A stretch of 64,000 nt of DNA from Naganishia liquefaciens (GCA_013423385.1 BLZA01000024.1:59371-123370), one strand, 5' to 3'. Shown: positions 24,617 through 36,854, counted from the stretch's first letter. The notes: a model not told the origin generated them from the letters alone. Numbers and translations: made by a program.

Positions 24617-27600
24617 TCTTTCGCGCCTACTTCCAATTCTTTTCAGCGTTGGAACGTAAACACGGTAGACGGACAGGCTAGCAGGTTACCGGGCGGGGTT
24701 GTAGCGTAGGGATCTGTGTTTCACCGCGATCTTGCGCTTCAATGGACCATGTCGGATTTCTTCTCTTCATTCTCTTCATCTCTCTTCATCTTTTCACTCG
24801 TTAACCAACGTCTCGGTCGGGCGTCGTGTCGCGTTACTTCTCGGCGGTCATGCTGGATTTAGGTGGCCCGGCCTCGGTGCATAGCATTGGGAGTCAGTTG
24901 TATGGTTGCATCTCATTCAGCACCCGATTATCAATCAAATCAATCTCACTCTGTGAGCGGTCTGTTCATCGTGATACTCGAGGGGTCCTTCGTAATGGAA
25001 TTATAGCTTAGGCACTTATCCTCGGTGGCAAATGCGAATGATGGCGGTCCGAGCGTCAATGTTGCGTTCGACGTGTTTCCGGGACGTACTGGTGACCCAT
25101 ATATACGACCAGGTGTTCATTCATGAGAACTTTGCGTGCAAATTCGGTGTTTGGGCCAGCAGGAAGACGACTTGGGGCAAAACAAGACTTGTACCAAAGG
25201 ACTTGTACCAAAGGACTTTGACAAGCGCCAATTTCTTTGATCGGATGCGCGGCATCCAGTTAAATATTATGAGCTCTTTCATGTCCAGCAAGAATGAGGC
25301 TTCCGAGTGCCGCCCGAGCGAAGGTTCGCGCTGGAGACGTCGCCGGGAAGGGACAGATAAACAGCTCACAGCATGATTCGCGCAGGCACTGACGCATGCT
25401 TCCCACATTAATTTCCCTCGTTTCCTCTCGGAATCCTTGACAGTATCGCATCGTTTCTCGCATGCGATGCACATTTTCGGACGATGGCAAATCTCAACGT
25501 GGCGTGTCGTAGCGTCAGGGCCGTTACGTAGAGAATGTTGTGGGAGACGTTGGTGGTGGATAAGCGATGGAGTCGCGTCGAAGCGATAACGGACGGGAAG
25601 CTGAAAGCGCCCAAAGGATTTCAATAGGTAAAGTGGGTTTCGGTCGATATTGGGCAGATCCGACCTGACGATAGCCAAAAAACATCACATGTTCACGCGC
25701 CCACATCCATCCGGATCCCATCCTCTATGCGCGGTTTCCAGAATTGATCATGACAGCCGACTCTGATCAAGCGTTCACGACATCCGTACCGGGATCTTGC
25801 CGAGTCCACCTGCACAAGCTCCTGTCCTCTCACACGGCATTCGGCACCGTCCTCTTACAGTCCGTTAGGTACTTATCTTTTGATCACGCGCCATGTCCGA
25901 AGCCGTCGGCGAAGAGGAGCAAGACGGGATTATGCAAGCCCTGTTGGGTAGAGATGGGAAAGGCGCTGATCAGGCAGGTGGAGACGTTGGCGTTATTCAA
26001 ATGCGATGAGGGTGCATATCTGTTCGCCGACAAGTCGGATGTGCACTGATTTACTCATCTGCGACCCCATCCATCGCCTGTCCCTTACTTCGATTCGACG
26101 ACAATCAAGGATAAACGCGACATTGATACCGTGATGGAGCTACTCAAGCTATCCGATAGACACGAATCCGCGGAAAGTCGCCGAGATGGATACACAACTC
26201 CAAATCTTTCAAGAATTTGGCGAGAGACGCAGGACGCCTTGCCGCGGCAAGGAAGTGTATAATCCGCATACTTGAGAGATGGAAGCCAACCTGGACCAAA
26301 TGGCTAGGTCCATTGACGAAGTGGGTCTTGGGGTTGCTCAAACAATGTTCATGCCGTTAGAAACTCATCCTCGCTCCACTCCGTTCGCGCTTCTTGCCCC
26401 TTTGCATCCTGGTTTGTTGAGCGCCGACCCAGACTTTTCCTCCTAGGGGATCACCCGAAATCCATTCGCGAAAGACTCCTCGACCACTGGAAACGAATCT
26501 ACGTTGATCACGTCACCCAAAACTCTCAGATTTTGCCTTTCGATCCGCGACCGTCACCGGCCTCTTCATTTATTCCAGTGCATTAGCATGTACGGGGGCG
26601 CGACTGGGTTCATGAAAGTGTCTCAGAGGGAGGAGGGACCGGTGTGTAATACCGTAATGTTCCGAGGGAATGGTACGCTAGGGAGACGATGAGGCTTGCG
26701 GAGGCGGCATTCGATGAAAGGCTCTCGACTTAACGATATGAAGATACGGCATTATAGCGGAAAGGACCTGCGAACTTGCATACTGGCACATCAGAGGCAT
26801 ATTTGGCGTCACTCCAGTGGCGCTAGTAAAGTGCCTTGATCAAGATATATAGATTGCGAAGGACCTGAGATGACTTCCGGTAGACAGTAAAGATACTAAG
26901 CGCACGAAAATTGCTCATCTTTGAGTATCGCGTCACGCTGGCTGTATACAAGGTACGCGACACTTTGCCACAGCGTAGGCAAGAGCTTACTGCGTGTCGG
27001 AATGGCAAGGGATAGCTAGATATAATCTCAGTCAAGCATGTCGATAAAATCGCTATGCGGTCGTCGGACATTGGATAAAGTGTGTCCACGTGAAATCGTA
27101 ATCGAGGGTAGATTTACCATGCTCGTCAAAAGGCATTACAGAGCTCGTTACAGTCCAGGAAATGATCATTCAGTTGCTGCCGTTCGAGAGTAGTCGAAAT
27201 ACCAATGCGACATCGAGGTCGAGGCTCTTCTTTCCTTAGGCAACTCTCTCGCCTTCGGAATCCGTCGGTTGCCAAAGTTGGGCGGTGCTGACAGGGAAGG
27301 CCTTGGCATCCCGGAATGTCTCGGATGCAGGGGGTATAGCAGTCTGCATCAGTTATGGATGCGAGAAGCAGAAGTGTACATGGTGACCGGATGCAGATCG
27401 CCGTGGATTCGAGGACACCGCTTGAGTCAGGCATTTCGAGCCGGAAGTCGAGGGAAGATGGCAATCGTCGTCAGCCGGATATATAGAAAACGCATCCGCC
27501 TTCTGTCCGCTTTCTCATGGGCTTGTTATCTATCTGGCGGAGATGACAGATGCAAACGGGCCCCATCCGGCTTTCGTGTAAGAACCAAATCTCGTCGACG

Positions 27601-27903
27601 GATCCAACGTTTGAGCTGTGTCGTATCAGCGGAAGTCATGTGTTTTACCAGCAGTCAGATGTTTACTGCAGGCTGGCCTTCCGGTGATGCGGTGCCGTGC
27701 AGATCAGCAGGACAGCGGAATTGAAGCCGGATGGAAAGGAACTAGGATCGGCCCGTAAGCCACCCTCGTCTTACTCGCATCTTCACCGCCTTCTGCGTCT
27801 GAATCACCATGCCTTTCCTGCAGTGGTCAGAGAGATATAAATTTGTCACGAGCATGAAGAGGCATCTCCGCCAAATGGTCACCTAACGGCAACCAGCACC
27901 AAC
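24617..27903. other. Gene-poor intergenic stretch
   Basis: About 3.3 kb between glutamine synthetase and metalloprotease B. I found no open frame with recognisable domains, no RNA gene and no clear repeat. The last ~70 nt hold the metalloprotease promoter. Confidence 0.5.
27836..27842 (+). promoter_or_regulatory. TATA box of metalloprotease B
   Basis: TATAAAT, 61 nt before the ATG at 27904. Confidence 0.5.
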
Positions 27904-30009
27904 ATGTTTCCCAAACCTATGCGAATCCTCACTTTTCTCGCGGTAGCGTGTCTCTATCTCGCCCATGCCCGCCAGGTCAACATCGGCTTCCAGGTCAGCA
28001 TCCACACTGCTGCCATCGAAGTCTTTCCAGCAAATCGGGGACAAGCGAATTTCCAAGTCGCCCGTCCGGTATTGGTCGATTACACGTTTATCGTCCCGCT
28101 AACGGTCTTCAGACGGATGGCGTCCGACGATGGGCTCGCCGTGAGGCTCTATACCCGGGCATACGACTATGACGAGGATCAACCTCCAGAGGAAGTCCAG
28201 GTGTACGAGGAATATATCTTCCTTGATGGACAAGGGTCGTACGATCTTACAGCCGCGTTCAACCTTACCACCAATTCGACTGCCAACGTTGTCAATTACC
28301 TTCGTGCACAGGTCGATCTCGCCGATGGTACTCGCTTCATATCGACCGTCACGGGTGTTGTCGTATTGTCTTTCAATGCGTCATCCGATTCCTGGATGCC
28401 TATGGAGCCTGCCGTTTATGCTCATCAAGAAAACGAGGCGCTCCATGCAGAGTACGAAGGCGAAATGTCTCGGGCAACGATCGCGCCCATTGACACGACC
28501 TTGGATACCATCATTCGCGGTCAGCCTCCAGACCTACCTGTCGAAAACGGAGGAATCGTTATCGTTGACAATCCTCCGATCGAGACTGGACCGGGAGACA
28601 AGAACACGACAATTCCTCCGCCCGACAAAAACACGACAATTCCTCCGCCCGACAAAAACACGACCGTTCCACCGCCCGACAAGTCTCCTCCCAATTGCAT
28701 TCCCGCCAAGGCCTGGAAGCGCAACAATGACGGCAAGCCTTCCCTTCCTCCCTGCCCCGTTATCCCGCCACCGCCGTGCCCCTCAGGCCTCAAACACGTC
28801 CCAATCCACGCGCGGCAGAATGTGGGTGCCGTAACGACGTTGCAGTTGACGCTCACGTACGGGCCGGCCACATCGCCGAGGCCGATTCAACAAGTTCAGG
28901 TAACAGCGTTTGGAATCATCAATGACGAGGTTGTTCCCGCGCTCGGTTCCACGGACAATGATGGCGTCGTCACGTTACTGTTCCCCTCCTTTGGTGGCGA
29001 CTCTGGAGTGCTCGTGTACAAGCTCTCGGTCTCGATGGACACGGAAAAGTATCGCATCTCCACCTCGCGGGACGTCGGCCAGACATTCCTCTTCTGGCGG
29101 CTAATTTCGGTGCCGTTGACGTGGGAGATTGATGCCGGTGATACTGGAGCATTCACGTATCGGTTCATGAACAAGGCCACCAACGATATCATCAACGTCC
29201 AAGACCGAACGCAGAATTCATGGGTCTTTGCCAAAACCTATGTTGCCAACTTTGCCAGCAAGCTTCCCAACGTCTGGTTCCCGGGCAACTTGACCGACTG
29301 CTACTTTAGTAACGGTCCGACCCTCGACCGAGCATACATCAACATCCACCCGGACAATGCCAACTACACCTCGGCGCAAGCTCACGAGTACGGCCACTGG
29401 TTCCACTTCCAAGCCCGCAAGTTTGCCGGTATCGATTATGGCTTGATTGGCACCGAACACAATTTCTGTCAAGCCGGCCCGCCAAATTCGCCCGTTGTGT
29501 CGTTGACGGAAGGCTTTGCGACGGCGTTTGGTCTTTCGTCACTTTGGCAGAGTCGATTCGAGGAGACGTCGTCCCCGGGTACGACGGGCACGGGGTTCTG
29601 CTTCGTCCCGGGGGATTCAAGTCAGTGTCTCGATATCGAGCAATACAACTGCTCGACGATTGCCGAGCCGGACCGCAACTTGTCGACGGATGAAGGACGA
29701 ATTGCCGCGTTGCTGAGGGACTTGATCGATGCGGGTGGCGATAGCAATGGCGGAGACACGGGCCTCGGCAGAAGTGGGTTTACGGACGCGTCGAATCTCC
29801 CGCGACGAAGGGTGCTGTATGATCCGATGGTGAACAATCCGGCCAATATGCAGCAGTATTGGTGAGTCAACGCTGCTTAGCTCTGTTCCGGGTGCTAATG
29901 CTCTACTTGTAGGAACAATTTCAAGTTGCAACCCTCGTTGACGACGGCCGATCTCGATGCTGCGTGGAACAACTTTGAGTATCAGTATGCGCAGTTTGAC
30001 AGGGACTGA
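27904..30009 (+). CDS. Secreted HExxH metalloprotease, paralog B
   Basis: Paralog of the gene at 10740-12924, with the same architecture over about 685 residues. A signal peptide (ILTFLAVACLYLAHA) opens the protein. A beta-rich N-terminal domain shares the YDYDEDQPPEE and VYAHQENEALHAEYE blocks with paralog A. The linker here is a nine-residue KNTTIPPPD repeat, followed by one RNNDGKP motif and an HARQ processing-like site. The catalytic domain carries HEYGH at residues 494-498 and EGFATAFG with Glu536, 38 residues after the second His. The block YRFMNKATNDIINVQDRTQN is nearly the same in both. One intron follows QQYW and the terminal exon gives NNFKLQPSLTTADLDAAWN, with the stop at 30007-30009. 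It is a predicted extracellular protease. Several NxT/S glycosylation sites are visible. The family name is not recognised. Confidence 0.8.
28600..28680 (+). repeat. 27-bp tandem repeat coding KNTTIPPPD linker
   Basis: Three exact-length 27-bp units encode (KNTT[IV]PPPD)x3 between the N-terminal and catalytic domains of metalloprotease B. Confidence 0.9.
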
Positions 30010-30739
30010 CGATCGCACTGCGATGTACATCGGTACGTGAAGGGTCAACGGACGATTGAGGATCTATGGGCCGATGAACCAGAATCCAAAGCTGTATAAT
30101 GAACCATAACCTCTGTGCGATGTTAAGAGCAAACACGATCTCTGCAAAACCTGATAAGATGGGCGGAAAAGTCGGTCCTCCGAGATAGACGACAAAGAAC
30201 AAGGACACTGGGATTTGTACTATGGAGAACTGTAACAGACAACCGAGATATGAATCGGGTTGCCTTCTTCTCTGCGTCGGGAGTTTTCGGTTGGGTCACT
30301 GGAATGAGACATCAGGTTGCCCATATCAAGGATCCTACCTGTTGAAGACTCATAAGACTGGGCGACTGTACCACCGTTCGTCTCAGTCCGCAAAGTGATC
30401 TCGTAGGCCCCGTCCGCTTCCCTGTCGAGGGGAGATTGTTGCAGCCCCAGGTCTACCCTCTGCGGCACGCGATATTCCCCTGCGGCAGTTGGCTGCCTTT
30501 GCTGCGCGTCACGTGCTTCCCGCCGGGGTCTCCGCCCAGCCCGGTGCGAATCTGCCGAACATTGCCCGCGCAAAAGGCATTTGCCAGCGAGAGGATCATG
30601 GTATTCCGTTGCTTGAATGGCAATTCCAAAGAACGTACAATGTCGGATCGGGCCCTGAGGGGAGACGCATGAAGCGTGCGGTGATTGCTTGAGGAGCGGG
30701 GCAAAAACGAGCGAATCGGGAGGTTTTTCCAGGGGCAAG
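30010..30739. other. Intergenic upstream of transcription factor
   Basis: No gene was recognised. It holds the 3' flank of metalloprotease B and the promoter/leader of the Zn2Cys6 regulator. Confidence 0.5.
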
Positions 30740-33700
30740 ATGCAACCGACTTCGCCTGCGATACCGACGACCACGACGACTGATGAGAATTCCGTGGCGG
30801 ATTCAAAGAGATCAGCAGTAGGGACACAGAATCCCGTGGCGAGGACTGGGAATGAGCCAAGCGTGATGAGCAAGAGCCCTGTGCGGCCGACGACGAATCT
30901 GCAGCAGGGACCAATCAGCACGGGAACACAACCTGCGACACACGAGAATACTATTGCAACACATGGAGAGTCGGCGAAGAGCAACAGTAATATCGATGGC
31001 AATGGTTCCGGAAAGGCTGCCAGTCCCGAAGAGGAAGGAGACAAGGGGAGAAGGCCGTGCGATATGTGTAGAAAGCGAAAGGTGCGCTTCTCGTCTTTCT
31101 CTCTTCTTCGGATTGCTGTCCCGGCTCAAGCTGAACGCATGGGCGTCTCTCCACCAGATTAAATGCACGCCGCTTGATGAATCAGAATCAACGACAAACC
31201 CGGAATCATCCAACGTACGGTGTCGCGGTTGCAACAATCTAGACATCCCGTGCACCTACCTCTACGTCAATAAACGCCCGGGAAGACCATCAAAGAAGGA
31301 CAGAGATGAAGCAGAGCGGACGGGAGTGAAGAAGCCAGCGACGAAGCCAAAGGAGAAAAAAGCACAGACGACAGCGATGGACCGTCCACGGGACGCTCCG
31401 ACGACAGTAGCGGCTGCGGGAACAGTCGATCAAAAAACGGGATCCGCGCTCGGACAAGCATACCCTCCCGTCCCGTACCAACAATTCCAACAACCCACTC
31501 CACCTCAACCACCGTCCCATAAGCCATTCGGCGGCTCTCCGAGCGGAACAAGCTACCGCCCTACTAAACGCGCTCGTACGGACTCGCAAAGCCAGGACCC
31601 TGCCGTCCCGCAGGTGTATGACGAATCTTCGTTTGCGTGGACGCCCGGACTCAGTATCGGGAGCTTTGGAGATCCAGGGACGGGCGAGTTTGGTGCCGAC
31701 GAGTTTGCGGCGAGGGGGAGAAGTCGGAGTGGAGGGAGGGAGGGAGCGGGAGAGCTGTTTGGGATGGGGAATGCGAGTGGGTCGGCGCAGCAGCAGCAGC
31801 AGCAGCAGCGTTCCGGAGGGGAATCAAGTTTGCAGCCCTTTGTGCCCAATTTTGCGGGCTTTTCTGTGGGAAAGGCGGATGAGCGGGGATACGGACAGCT
31901 TGCCGGGTTCGAGAGTCAGGGACAGGGACATGGACACGCGCAGGCGTATGCCCCACCAAGGATCGGTCCACAAGGCGAATTTTATGCGGGCCCGTCGCGG
32001 CAGGAGTACGCGCATCCAGAGGAATCCAATCACCAACGACCATCAAGTATCTCGTCGCACCTGTCATCTTCTCAGCCCGGTCGGCCGTTCCCACCTAATG
32101 ATCCGAGCGCTCACGACTCTACGGGCAAGATCTCCAATGCGCCATTGCCTCCCCGTCCGCAAATCGAAGACGTTACCTCGTGGTCCAGCATTTCATTCTT
32201 CATTTCGCTGCATTTGCGGTATCAGCACTGTATCATGCCGATCCTGCACAAGCCGACGTTTAACAGCGATCTTGCGTTGAGACTCGACCGGAAGGATGAG
32301 CAGTTTCGGGCGTTTCTGTTGAGCCTTGGTAAGTCCTGCTCTTGCTTTGTTGGGTGCCTCGCTGATGACAGAGTTAGTGGCATACGTCATCTGCCAAGTC
32401 CCGCGGAGCAAGATGATAGGGTACTTTACGCAGCAAGAACTCGAGGCGCTGCAGTCGCGATGTCGAGCGGCGAGTCGGCTCTTGCAGGATCGCCAGCGGA
32501 CGTGTAATACGCTGACGAGGATATGTACCTACATTTTGTGAGTACATCTCGACGGATTGCACCACCCCCCTAGCTGATTTTGTTACAGGGACTACTTTTA
32601 CTCTCAGACGGTCGGCGATACGATTACCGCTACAATGTTGCTCTCTCAGGGGGCGCGTCTGGCGTATTGCCTCGGACTGCATGAGCCGACGCCGGTCGGC
32701 GCCAACGGGGAGAAAATTGACCATGTGGCGTTGCAGCTGCGGCGGCGTATCTTCTTCCAGCTATATAATACAGACAAGTCAGTGGGCAATTTAAGACTAC
32801 GCTGTATGTGTCGCTGAGCTTCCGCGCAGGACCGACGCCTCGTCCGGCATGCAGATCCTCATGAACGATTTCGAGGGCGTCCCACCATATCCGCTTTGTG
32901 TCGACGACGAGCTCATCACCACAGAAGGCAACCTTCCTCAACCCGTTAATCGCCCATCCTACATGACCGGATTCGTCGCCAACGTACAACTCATGCAAAT
33001 CCTTTCCGAATGCATGCGTCGACATCGTACATATCAGACAGCACCAATGGATACCGACGTGTACGCTGTACTCATGTGGATCGAGCGGGCGCAAACGCAG
33101 ATGCGACAAATCATCCAAAATTTGCCGGATGTGCTCGGGCCAAATCCGCCCCAGGGGACGACGGCGCCATCGGATCAGACAGAGGTATTTGCAACTCAAC
33201 GAGCAAACCTGCTGATCACTGCGGTATCGGCAGAGTTTGCATTGGTAAGTTTGGAGTCTGGTCAAGAGTGTCTATTCCGCGTCTAATCGGAAACAGCTCG
33301 ACCTGAAGGCCATGGCGGATCCGAATCACGATATCGCGCCAGAAAGGGAGCTCGTTGGACGGGAGATGTATAGCTTGCTCTCGAGGTACGTTGCGGGATC
33401 GTCGGCCCTGAATTTCGCTGAATTTTCGCGTAGCATACCAGTCGAACATCTGGCTGCCAACGGGGAGAGCATGGTATGTTCTCCTTTTCTGGCTCGAATG
33501 GAGGCGTTGCTGACATGTGCTTCTAGCGTGGCAAGGTATTGCGAATCATCATCGCCCTGCTTAGCAACTCCGCCTCACCCGAGTTCTGGAATCAGCATGT
33601 CAGAGACTGGTGGGAAATTGTAAGTAGTAGAGCGTTAACAAGGGAGCTGTCGCTCATACGCACTGCAGTATTCCAAGGTGCAATTCGTTCAGATGATTCC

Positions 33701-33743
33701 TATGAATGTGGATTCGCTGCTTGCAGGTGGTAATGGGTCGTGA
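30740..33743 (+). CDS. Zn2Cys6 fungal transcription factor
   Basis: Nuclear DNA-binding regulator. From the ATG at 30740, a Ser/Thr/Pro-rich N-terminus leads to a zinc cluster split by an intron. PCDMCRKRK at the end of exon 1 joins IKC at 31157, then a long loop and CRGCNNLDIPC complete the six cysteines. It is followed by the basic linker YVNKRPGRPSKKD. A low-complexity region (Pro, Gly, Ser and a Q7 run near 31788-31809) separates this from a middle homology region (fungal-specific transcription factor domain): HKPTFNSDLALRLDRKDEQF, then GARLAYCLGLHEP and RRRIFFQLYNTDK. About seven short introns occur. The last exon ends VDSLLAGGNGS with the stop at 33741-33743. The loop between Cys3 and Cys4 is unusually long (about 17 residues). 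Target genes are unknown. Confidence 0.88.
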
Positions 33744-34560
33744 CAGATTGTACCCCTTAGTAGACTAGAAGGGTGTCTTTGAGCAGAACCACAGAAACCT
33801 TGGCGTCGCGGTTGGCGCACCAAAGGCGACTGCTGCCTTCACAAATAACGTTGTAGCGCTGATCAGGAATGTGGGGAACAATGTCGCTTGTTCCCATTTG
33901 AGTGTAAGACAAAGTGATTGTAACGCTAGCGCAGACTGCGTCACTTTTTAGCAACCTAGTTTGATAAATGTCACAGCGCATATGCAGAAGACCGCTGAAA
34001 GGTACGGAAGTGTCCGGAGCTCTCGCGAGAGATGATGAAAGAGGATTTATGCCATCTATGATGCCGCATATGCTCCTGCGCAGCGACATATCGAGATTCG
34101 AGTATGCCCTCAGGTCGTCGATGATCATCGTAGGGCACGCCCATTCCCTTGCGGATGGCCTAGAGCGAGTCTCTGCAATCGATGGTCTCATCGCAACTCG
34201 ACTGTGATGACTAGGTCGGGTAGAAAGGTTGGTAAATGGTCAATACCAATCGATTGATTATGATAAGGACAAATCGATATCTGTCTCGGAATGCGATTTG
34301 TATAGGGATACGTTGAGGCAGTGCGGGTAGAAGGATGGATGGTTATGGGATTGTGGTATGAAAATTCGAGCATAGCGGCTGCAACGCGGCTCCGTGGAGT
34401 TTGGGATACATACGGGATTGAGTACAATACAAATACATACTGCGTTAATAGATGTTGGTAAAAGGTGTTTTCCCAATCTGTAACATTTGCTACCTAAGTA
34501 ATGCTCTTCCTTGATTTGTGAGCTCTGATCTACAAGATTTGTAGCAGTCGGGGAGTCGGC
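33744..34560. other. Intergenic, convergent genes
   Basis: A 144-codon minus-strand open frame ends at 33757, but it shows no recognisable domain and I do not call it. Nothing else was seen. Confidence 0.4.
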
Positions 34561-35406
34561 TCAAGCGGAATGCTCCCTGGTTGCAGTCGGTTCACAGTCC
34601 TTTCCGTAGTCGAAAGTGGCGGATGCCCTAGCATGAAAGCTATTTGCGAGTGCACGGATTGTATACCCGTTGAATACTATCTCGGTTGTGACACTCGAGA
34701 AGACCAGTCGTTTGGCTTCTTGCATAGTGGCTCCCACATTCTTCGCCAGGTCGAAAAGATTGTTGGCCTCCCAAGTTTCCTGGGAGTTGTCATATTTCCA
34801 GTATACATATTGCGGAGCATGAATGTGCAGATCTAAGCCTCCTGCATTCCCGCGATGGAGTAAATGTAAAATAGCAAGATCGCTTTTAGCGCTGTCTCCA
34901 TATTGCGGAAACCTGGACCTGACGATTTCGACAAATTCTTCAGCCGTGAGGCGTATCACTGTAGCTTTGGCTTTTCCGCGGCCAAAAACCGAAAGGTGAT
35001 TTCCCCAAACCTTCTTGTTTATACCTGAATAATGATACCCCAAGTATGCTGCAACGCTGCCAGTGCCAATCAGGATCTCTTCAGTCTCTGCTATCTTGTA
35101 GGGGCATCTACGTTTCTCCGCAATGTAATTGCGTTCCCAAGCACTTGTGACCATCGAAGGGATTCTGGGAAGAGCCAGTGAATTGGAGTCCTCTGGATCA
35201 GACGTTGAAGCACTTTGTAGTAGCCCATCAAGTCGTTTACTTGATCCACCTGTCATCAAATTCGTGGCAGACTCCCATTGGGGTGATCCAGTCGGCTGCA
35301 CACTGCCGATAGTTTTTGCTACAGCTTGCTTGGCGTTGAACTCTTTGACAGTCCAATGTTGCGGGTCTTCGTTTGATTGTCTTAGGGCCTCCTTCAGCCT
35401 GGACAT
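34561..35406 (-). CDS. Unrecognised intronless ORF (281 aa)
   Basis: A single uninterrupted frame with an ATG at 35406. The N-terminal third is polar and Ser/Gln/Thr-rich. The rest looks globular: RRCPYKIAETEEILIGTGSV, a block with YLGYHYSGINKKVWGNHLSV, and an HIHAPQYVYWKYD stretch. There is no signal peptide, membrane span or catalytic motif. It is the last of three ORFs on the same strand. Only 48 nt separate it from the one before, and none of the three has an intron, unlike the intron-rich genes around them. It could be an orphan gene or part of an integrated foreign element. Confidence 0.45.
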   Translation of the reverse strand: MSRLKEALRQSNEDPQHWTVKEFNAKQAVAKTIGSVQPTGSPQWESATNLMTGGSSKRLDGLLQSASTSDPEDSNSLALPRIPSMVTSAWERNYIAEKRRCPYKIAETEEILIGTGSVAAYLGYHYSGINKKVWGNHLSVFGRGKAKATVIRLTAEEFVEIVRSRFPQYGDSAKSDLAILHLLHRGNAGGLDLHIHAPQYVYWKYDNSQETWEANNLFDLAKNVGATMQEAKRLVFSSVTTEIVFNGYTIRALANSFHARASATFDYGKDCEPTATREHSA

Positions 35407-35454
35407 GATCGCGTCATCGGGACAAACGAGTTGACTGTACGAGATTGAACCCTC

Positions 35455-36177
35455 CTATGCGTTCAGATGTTGCGGGAATGGAACCGAGGTCGCCACCCAC
35501 CTTATATCAGCCGGACCTCGAACGAAGGCTAGCATTTTGGGTGAATTCATATCGGCCTCCGTACTTTTTGAGAGTCTCCGGGCCATCCGATCAATTTGCG
35601 TCAGTCTAAGGCCTAGGATCCTCTTCAGATCGGCTGAATACTTCACTGCAAACAGTGTAGTCAGGTCGCCCTCTGGGCTCTCGCTCAATCTTCGCAAGAA
35701 CCATGCGGCTCCAGAGTGAATGCTGATTGATGAGAAATCGGCACGAGCCGAGCCACTGCTTGAGTGGCTGGAACGCCATGTAGCATCAAGGGGGGAAATG
35801 GTGGAACTGCGCGTCGATGTATTTCCGCCCCTCATCAAGGAGGGCTTCGATCTATCATTTTGAGATCCTCTGGATCTCGCCTGATATGGTTCTGGCCTAT
35901 TGAACCCCCCTCGCTTCAAATGAGGGCGTCTCCTCTTGTGCCAAGTGTCTCTGAAACTGGTCTCAGGAGCTGAAATGACTGCATCAACATGCGATGATTG
36001 ATCAATCGAAGAATCATTTGCGGGATCAGTCGTCGGCTCTTTCGTAGCTAGAGAAGACGAGGCGTAAATTGATGGATCTAGTTCCGAAATGGTTATCGTG
36101 GCATCGGAGCGTAAGATCTCCACGGAGGACGGGGAGCGATTCGTTGGCAAAGGATTCAGCAAGCTTTGGATGTCCAT
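35455..36177 (-). CDS. Unrecognised intronless ORF (240 aa)
   Basis: The start is taken at the ATG at 36177 (MDIQSLLNPLPTNR), although the frame is open further upstream. The N-terminal half is Ser/Asp/Thr-rich and likely disordered. A basic patch follows (HKRRRPHLKRGG), then a Ser-rich stretch, and a helical C-terminus (AAWFLRRLSESPEGDLTTLF). No known domain was recognised. It is the middle member of the three-ORF group at 34561-36854. Confidence 0.4.
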   Translation of the reverse strand: MDIQSLLNPLPTNRSPSSVEILRSDATITISELDPSIYASSSLATKEPTTDPANDSSIDQSSHVDAVISAPETSFRDTWHKRRRPHLKRGGFNRPEPYQARSRGSQNDRSKPSLMRGGNTSTRSSTISPLDATWRSSHSSSGSARADFSSISIHSGAAWFLRRLSESPEGDLTTLFAVKYSADLKRILGLRLTQIDRMARRLSKSTEADMNSPKMLAFVRGPADIRWVATSVPFPQHLNA

Positions 36178-36377
36178 GTTGGAAACCAAGAAGTACGTCT
36201 TTGTTTGTGAACTTAGGATACGGAAACAGGCTATCGACTTTAAAACCACATGTCTAGTCCGGTCAAGAGTCTTCAATTGATGAAGCTTCAATGGACCAAT
36301 TTATTTTCAATCTCAATGTCTGTTAGATAGCAGGCTAGAAGCTGCAAGTAATTCCCTTTACATCCCAGCATATCAGA

Positions 36378-36854
36378 CTATTGAAATCCACATCTCTCCA
36401 TAGAGCTCAGCAACAAAAGAAGTAGCTTGCCTGCAACGCCTCCAAGATATATTTCTGAGAGTTCTCGCTGCAGAACGTCTGTCCTCCCTTTTGAAGAAGA
36501 TTCGAGCTTTTCATTCAAGCTTGAATAGGGGCGTGTGGATGGAAATCGCGAGGCGCGGCTGCGAGGAAGCCCGATAGAATTCCTTTGTGGGTTCAAGATG
36601 GGTATACAGGGGACAAATTGCTGTAAGACTGGTCCTAAAGTCATGCATCTGCCCCTTTTCTTGAAACACTCGGTTCCTACCTTTTTAATCGCGTTTCTGG
36701 CGATTGTCTTCTCCACCGTTCCGTGGTCGTCTTTCGATCTGTCATTCTCCTGCGGGATCTTCGATGATGTCTGCTGTGTGTCGTCAGATAAACTTTCTCG
36801 ACTTGATCCACGAAGATTTTGACCTTTGACCCTTTCCTTACTGATCGAGGACAT
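36378..36854 (-). CDS. Unrecognised ORF (158 aa)
   Basis: The ATG at 36854 gives a Ser/Lys/Arg-rich polar protein with no recognised domain and a leucine run near the C-terminus (LLLLLLSSME). It is the first member of the three-ORF group and the weakest; it may be a fragment. Confidence 0.25.
   Translation of the reverse strand: MSSISKERVKGQNLRGSSRESLSDDTQQTSSKIPQENDRSKDDHGTVEKTIARNAIKKVGTECFKKRGRCMTLGPVLQQFVPCIPILNPQRNSIGLPRSRASRFPSTRPYSSLNEKLESSSKGRTDVLQRELSEIYLGGVAGKLLLLLLSSMERCGFQ

Noticed and set aside
33757-34191. 144-codon minus-strand frame
   Set aside because: No domain, and composition is not clearly protein-like; may be chance.
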